A stretch of 64,000 bases of DNA from Athripsodes cinereus (lineage: Eukaryota; Arthropoda; Insecta; Trichoptera; Leptoceridae), in NCBI GenBank assembly GCA_947579605.1, contig OX388317.1:24323384-24387383 (forward strand). Direction: 5' to 3'. The notes under the pieces are model-generated. The model did not search any database. It was not told where the DNA came from and was given only the letters and a program-made list of their open reading frames with translations. The position numbers and the translations under genes are program-made. Positions 58,534-64,000 of this stretch are shown piece after piece (within the stretch, counting starts at the first letter, position 1; every line of letters starts with the position of its first letter).

Positions 58534-58776
58534 AATTAATTAAAATAAAACACTTATTTGTAGTATATCCACGGTGACTTTTTATTGGACGCGAGCCGGC
58601 TTTCAAGAGCTTCCGCTCTCATCATCAGGCTGGCGAAAAGTTTTTTCGCCAGAAAAGCCTCTGAAAAGGCTTTTCGCCAGCCTGATGATGAGAGCGGAAG
58701 CTCTTGAAAGCCGGCTCGCGTCCAATAAAAATTCACCGTGGATATACTACAAATAAGTGTTTTATTTTAATTAATT
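58534..58776. repeat. Foldback repeat with hammerhead-like motif, copy 3
   Basis: Near-perfect inverted repeat with arms over 100 bp. The core (GCGAGCCGGCTTTCAAGAGC, TTCCGCTCTCATCATCAGGC) is shared with copies 1 and 2, while the outer arms differ from theirs yet still pair with each other. Both arms keep CTGATGA, the GAGAGC-GGAA-GCTCTT stem, GAAA, GCCGGC and TC (right arm 58682-58717). Stem I is poor here (about 2 bp). Confidence 0.85.
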
Positions 58777-59026
58777 AAACATAATAGTTTATAGTTATAG
58801 TTTACCAATTGTCCCTAGGCCTCTGTTATGCAGGCACTTGGACTCGTCATACATACATTCACAAAATTCATTACAATTTCAAACACAATCAATGAAAGAA
58901 CAATCAAAGTAAAACAAAACATCAAATTATATTATTTTTGTAGTCACGGATGTAAAGAGTCCGGATCCACAACGTCAAATGTTAAAATAAATAATTCAAA
59001 TTATATAAATGAAAACTTATGAAATA
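58777..59026. other. Spacer
   Basis: AT-rich, no gene recognised. Confidence 0.35.
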
Positions 59027-59404
59027 CTATTCATTCATCATTTCGTCAATGGAATAAAACGATTTATCAACCAGATACGATTTCACCCTTCTCCGGAAGA
59101 CCAATACATCATCGCACTTGATTGTATCTGGAAGCTTGTTGTAAAGTCTTACACTTAGACACAAAAAGCTACGATCCAACTTAGAGAGTCTGTGTTCTAT
59201 TGGTCTGATTTTACGTTTTAATCGCGTATTATAGTTATGAAAGTTTTCATTAAGTGGTGTGTTATCTAAATTTTTCTTTGCATAACATATACATTCATAA
59301 ATGAAAAGTGATGGCACTGTTAGGATTTCTTGCTCTCTGAATACACTTCTGCAAGATTCCCTATATTTCATGCAGAGAAGAGTTCTAATTGCTCTCTTTT
59401 GCAA
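59027..59404 (-). pseudogene. Non-LTR retrotransposon C-terminal fragment upstream of Gr gene 7
   Basis: An open frame of 125 codons on minus (QKRAIRTLLCMKYRESCRSV, TVPSLFIYECICYAKKNL, FHNYNTRLKRK, RLYNKLPDTIK) matches the C-terminus of LINE reverse transcriptases. It ends 52 bp from the Gr gene 7 start codon, so the promoter region has been invaded. Confidence 0.8.
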
Positions 59405-59456
59405 AACAAATTAATAAATTTAATATTCTAATTTTGAAAACATATAAAACGAAAAG

Positions 59457-62418
59457 ATGGAATATTTCAAGAGACTTTTGAACAAATCTAAGAAATTTAA
59501 TAGTGATATTTATTCAATGACAAATACTTTTATTGCAATAATTGATCCATATCCAATGATTTTCATTATACTGGGTGTTAAAACATTTAAAAAAAGAGTG
59601 AATTTTCAAAACAGAAATTCTATCCCCAAACTCAATATTCTAACGTTTCTACATTTGATTATATTACATATTTGCATTCATGCAATAAGTATACGCGAAT
59701 ACAGAAATAATCACATGTTTCCTATGGTTTACTTAATTTCTTGGATATTTTTAAAATTGGTAGAAATAACTACAACATGTCTCTCATGGTTTACAATAAT
59801 GATAAAGAATATGAAAGCGATCTGCAAAACTGTAAATAATTTACTGTACATTCACCACATAAATCCACATATCATATTATCAAGTAAAGGCATTAAAAAT
59901 ATCAAGCTTTGGTATGTTTCTCATTATACAATCATGTTATTTTTCGTAACAGTTTCGTACGTGACAAACATGAGAAATTTTGTCTCATCCATCTACGATT
60001 TCATGTCTGCTCTCGCGATCGACTCATTGGCATATAAATATATTGCAATCAGTCAATTAAATTCATCATATTTGATTTATTTAAACAATCTACTGCCCAG
60101 ATTATTCAATTTGTCTGTACCGAGTGTGAATATCTTTATAAACTTAATACAAGAGAAGACATCTCTATTGTATGAAGCAGAAGACACTTCACAGTGTGAT
60201 GTGTTTCCATTGAGTCGTGTCATAGAGTCCTATGAGAGAATATTGAAGAATGTCAAATACATTAATTCGGCATTTAATTTCATGGTAAGCAAATATCTGA
60301 TTTGCTACAATTTAACTTAATTTTGAGTCCGGCTTGGCTAAGGGCTTTAATAATGGTGAAGCGGTGGGAATTTGTATGTTTACAATGTTGAAGAAGTTAA
60401 TTCCTTATTATGTATAACAAAATTAATTATACAGTTAATAATTCCTTATTATATAGAATTCTGCTTTTCATACAAATTGTAATTTAAGTAAATATATTTT
60501 TAACTTAGGATAAACGTAATAAGATGGATGGCAGCGGTGTTTATAGCATTGAGAGTAATATAGACTTGGTCTATATCGAAGAACATTCCAGAACGTTTTG
60601 GGGGTTGTCTGGATACTCGGAGATGGCAGATCATTACATTGAGCATGATCATTCTTTTGATATGCGCCATGGCGCCATGCGCCTTACATGTAAGGGTCTT
60701 ACATTTAGAAAACCGGTATAGCAAATTATTGGCTCTGGAAACAATAGAGATTTTAAAAAATAAAGCTAATGGCAACATTGTAAATATACAAATTCCCACC
60801 CCTTAATAATGATTAAAACTTAAGAGATTTTGGCTAAGGCCACACCCACTCCTTCCACTACTATCACACCCTTTCCTATTCTTCCTTCTTAACTTATATA
60901 ACTTAACATAATTTATATTTTTTCCAATCAGTCCTCTTGAAAATGTCAAACTGAGCTTTTGACGAAAGCGCTCGAGTTCTTTAAAAAGTTTAGTGACAAA
61001 ATTAACTTTGTTTAGAGAAATTAATATTTGTAATCATGAATTTTCACTCTGTGAATGTACAAACATTGCAATGATTTTTGTAGGTATTTTATCTATGTAC
61101 TTATCTTTGTTATATTTATATTTTTATTATTTTCAGCTATTTTTTCGATCCTGGAATTTGACACTATATCTCATTACCTCTCTGACATCTTTTGAATTCG
61201 CAGTAAGTATCATGATTCTATTTTAGAGCTATCATAAAGCTATATAATAAACCATTAAATATTAACTAAAGATCTAGTACAACTCTAGTTTAACTTAATT
61301 TTTTCTATAAATTTCGTGAAAATTACGTAATTTTATTATCACAATTGCAAACGATGTTCCATTTTCAAAGATAGGGCAAAGTTATGATAATCGAAGAGGC
61401 AACATCATCTAACAAATATTAAAATATTTCGATATTAAACCATTCCGGTCAATTCAACTCACCGATAGTCAACCTATGAATAGATATTAACTATGTAGGT
61501 ATGTTTATTTTTTCTGCTGAGATTGCCTTGGCCAAAAGCTGTTATGGTCCTAGTGCAGGGCCCTTTTTAGAATAATAGTAGATAATAATAATTTCTATAG
61601 GAATATCTTAATTTATTGAAAATTTATGAAGCTTTTTATACAAACCAATATTTATTTTCAGAGCTTCGGCCAATTATTGTTTAACGCAAGTTGGATTATG
61701 TACGACATCTATTGGATTGTACTGTTACCATTTATATCAGAGAACCTTCACCATCATAGCTATAGATCCAAAGTTATATGCAGTAAGATATTTATGATGG
61801 GATATGATAAAGGTAACCATTTTAAGGTTGTTTAAAAATAAAACCATGTTATAAATATTAGTATCTACCGTCATTTTATATCCTTATTTTGATTAAATTT
61901 TCAGTAAATTTTAAATAAATCCTCATATTTTTTATGTTACTTTTTTTATTCACTCCACAATAATATTTTGGTGTATATAGAGCAAAAACAAAATCTTTTT
62001 TTTTTTCAGAACAATCCTATTCCAGAAAATTCATTTTTCCGTGAAATTCTTAATTCTTGTTGCCATAAAATATATTTTGTAATAATATGTACCTACGATT
62101 GTTGTTTAAGAAAAATCATCCCGTTAACCGGCAATTTTATTTCTGGGATAGTGTTCTATAAACCAACATTGAAAACTCGACGAATACTCTTTTACGACTA
62201 TATCATATATTTTGTGATTGAATTTTTCTGTTTTAGGTAATGATGACTTAACTGCATTATCCAGAAGTTCGGTACATTTAAGACGTCTCCAGAGAATCCT
62301 GCATACAAACAGTTACTCCATCACAGCCCTGAACCTCTATAAGTTTGGCTACAGTTTTATATTCTATCTGCTGAGTGTCATGACAATGTACATGTCTATA
62401 TTAAAACAATTTGAATAA
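59457..62418 (+). CDS. Gustatory receptor, cluster gene 7
   Basis: Exons 59457-60284, 61137-61202, 61662-61812 and 62237-62418, intron phases 0, 0 and 1, 408 residues. It starts MEYFKRLLNKSKKFNSDIYS. It contains SVPSVNIFINLIQEKTSLLY, CDVFPLSRVIESYERILKN, LFFRSWNLTLYLITSLTSFE, WIMYDIYWIVLLP, YRSKVICSKIFMM and the ending SVMTMYMSILKQFE. In exon 4 LYKFGYSF replaces the family LYEFGYSF. Closest to genes 5 and 6 in the exon 1 end block. Intron 1 has a remnant with a hammerhead-like motif. Probable taste receptor channel. Confidence 0.93.
60935..60985 (+). ncRNA. Degenerate hammerhead-like motif
   Basis: In Gr gene 7 intron 1: CTTGAAAATGTCAAA, a long stem closed by TTTTGAC, GAAA, palindromic GCGC, TCGAG. 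The CUGANGA box is altered, so activity is unlikely. The preceding 200 bp resemble 18190-18360. Confidence 0.35.
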
Positions 62419-62977
62419 AATTTATTAAATTATTCTTTATGTATTTTTGATCAATCGACTATCATGTCTGGGCCCTACCCACACATCTATGTACATATGT
62501 CCTGTTCTTGGCGTCTAGTCCAGCATCATCCTCGTCGATCTATCATCCGGCATATGTACGTGCCACGTGACCTATCCATTTCAAAATTTGATTTGCAATT
62601 CTTTCAGCAATATCTGTGTCTTTTTCCCAAAAGTTTGTCCTTTGAGTAAGATTTTTTTTTAAAAGATATATCCGGGTTTTTGTGATAAACCCAAATACAA
62701 CCTTATACACTTTTCACAGTAAGCTAAAAGCATGTGGGTCTTTTTATTAAGGTCTTTTTATTAAGGCAGATGTATGAATCAAAAGATAGGTGTGCACCGG
62801 GAGTACACACATATCGAATGTTTCTTCTTTCAGATGGACGGGAATATTTGGTGGTAATGGGATATTAACAATTTACCAAATGAAGCACATCTCTTCGACT
62901 TTTTTATTACTTATTACTATTTCACTGAAATTATTATTCAATGTCATGTCCATTTATTTATCGCTGTATTTAATTAA
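62419..62977. other. Spacer between Gr genes 7 and 8
   Basis: No gene. AT-rich with a short C/T-rich stretch near 62470-62560. Confidence 0.35.
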
Positions 62978-63535
62978 TATGGTACTACTTCTACTTTTTT
63001 TAATCTAATTGAGTTATGCATTTTTTTTTATATCATTGTATAAATTATAAATGGATGTAATATGTTATTTTAACAAGTGAAAGGCTTATGACATTAATTG
63101 CTGAGTAATTGAATGAATGATTATACTCTTATTATATTTATCCAAGTGTAATTTAATTACATCAATGTACAGAAAAGAATGAATAAAGAAATCAATAATA
63201 TTTTTCAGACAAAATCTAGAAATATGTATGAATAATGTGACATAGTGCTGAATAGTTGTACTGCTTCTACTTTTTATAATCCAATTGAGTTATGCATTTT
63301 TTTAAATATCGTTGTAAAAATTAAATGGATGTAATATGTTATTTTAACAAGTAAAAAGCTTATGCCGTGAATTGCTGAGTAATTGAATGAATGATTATAC
63401 TCTTTTTATAATAATTCATGTGTCATTTATTTTAATTATATAAATGTGCAGTAAATAATGAATTTATAAATTAATAATATTTTTCAGACAAAATCTAGAA
63501 ATATGTATGAATAGTATGTCATGGTGCTGAATAGT
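62978..63535. repeat. Direct duplication overlapping the Gr gene 8 end
   Basis: About 270 bp occurs twice (62978-63256 and 63257-63535): shared ATTGAGTTATGCATTTTTTT, GCTGAGTAATTGAATGAATG and CAGACAAAATCTAGAAATAT. The right copy contains the last codons of the Gr gene 8 exon. The left copy keeps a variant of the same C-terminus (FSTMSHYSYIFLDFV, stop) as non-coding remnant. Confidence 0.8.
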
Positions 63536-63641
63536 TGTAACAGGAATACATAGTTGAACTTGACACCTTTTATGCTGTATATTGAAATGTTCTGCGCTTT
63601 GATTAAGTTGTTCAATAACATCAGGTCCTTTTTCAGACGCC
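63484..63641 (-). CDS. Last exon of a divergent gustatory-receptor-like gene
   Basis: 158 bp after a strong acceptor (CTCTCTTTCAG) on minus, starting with two bases of a split codon, the same phase as the last introns of genes 1-7. It encodes RLKKDLMLLNNLIKAQNISI, then VKFNYVFLLQLFSTMTYYSY and a terminal IFLDFV. The hydrophobic segment ending in TYYSYIFLDF resembles the TYhhhhhQF end of insect Gr proteins but is far from the other seven. Upstream exons lie beyond the right edge. A different chemoreceptor class is possible. Confidence 0.6.
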
Positions 63642-64000
63642 CTGAAAGAGAGACAAAATAATCTAAATGGATTTTTTTAGCTATTTGCATTCGTCTTCGT
63701 CTAACGTGTTATATACAATGGAAAATAAATCGTATACGATGTCATTATCAAAGACCTTGACAATGACCTATTGACGATGTCTTGTATAAGTGATGGATGA
63801 ATATTACTCAACAAACACCTCATTTGCGCAAACAACAGATTAAACAAACTCTTTTTCGTAGAAAACAGGAAAGGTGTTCTAATGTTTACGAAACGGCTTA
63901 GGCTGGTTTATGTGCACTTCTCATCCATGCCACGTTTATAGATTATACCAATTCCCATTTAGAACCATTATGTTCGACATCTATTGAGCATACCTATGTG
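63642..64000. other. Intron of the partial gene 8
   Basis: No further exon recognised before the window end. Confidence 0.35.

Overview
The window reads as an insect genome, most likely a moth or butterfly. It carries spliced insect chemoreceptor genes in an AT-rich background, with insect-type Helitrons, Ty3/gypsy elements, many 5'-truncated non-LTR retrotransposons and a tRNA-derived SINE. The species cannot be named from the sequence. The host genes are a cluster of gustatory receptor (Gr) genes. Seven are complete, with four coding exons and intron phases 0, 0 and 1: three on the minus strand (5979-9509, 11824-15361, 17933-21186) and four on the plus strand (23579-26745, 35250-37685, 48938-51842, 59457-62418). 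The last exon of a probable eighth lies on the minus strand at 63484-63641 and continues off the right edge. All share a conserved block at the end of exon 1 (DVFPLSR...ESYER) and, with one exception, a last exon ending in a TMYxSILKxFE-type motif.

Layout. 1-5260: left-truncated Ty3/gypsy element (minus) with one fused gag-pol frame, a long repeat-rich leader, a primer-binding site and one LTR. 5979-15361: two recent tandem Gr duplicates, with a Helitron upstream of the first and a MITE between them. 15.6-17.7 kb: a large palindrome, a Helitron end, a LINE tail and a 155-bp tandem array. 17.9-26.7 kb: a divergent Gr pair. 26930-32862: an intact Ty3/gypsy element with apparently identical LTRs and a -1 frameshift site. 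35.2-37.7 kb: a Gr gene whose first codons come from a LINE tail. 38.2-48.4 kb: a degenerate dimeric satellite broken by an LTR-like insert, hairpins, foldback elements and LINE fragments. 48.9-51.8 kb: Gr gene with a SINE in its last intron. 51884-54486: a decayed DNA transposon with 4-bp target duplications. 54.8-58.4 kb: two opposed arrays of a 313-bp repeat. 59.5-63.6 kb: the last Gr genes.

The most unusual content is ribozyme-related. Each full monomer of the 313-bp repeat (54.8-55.3 kb on minus, 57.7-58.4 kb on plus) contains a complete type III hammerhead ribozyme: CUGAUGA and GAAA core boxes, a GUC cleavage site and three stems. Both arrays have 313 nt between successive cleavage sites, the arrangement of hammerhead satellite DNAs and retrozymes that make monomeric circular RNA. 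Separately, three foldback repeats (6.2, 43.4, 58.6 kb) carry in each arm a different, short-stem-III hammerhead-like motif of the kind reported in Penelope-like elements. Further hairpins and two solitary copies share part of that motif.

The Gr genes presumably encode seven-transmembrane ligand-gated channels of taste neurons. The cluster is expanding by tandem duplication and probably gene conversion, while transposable elements fill its introns and spacers.
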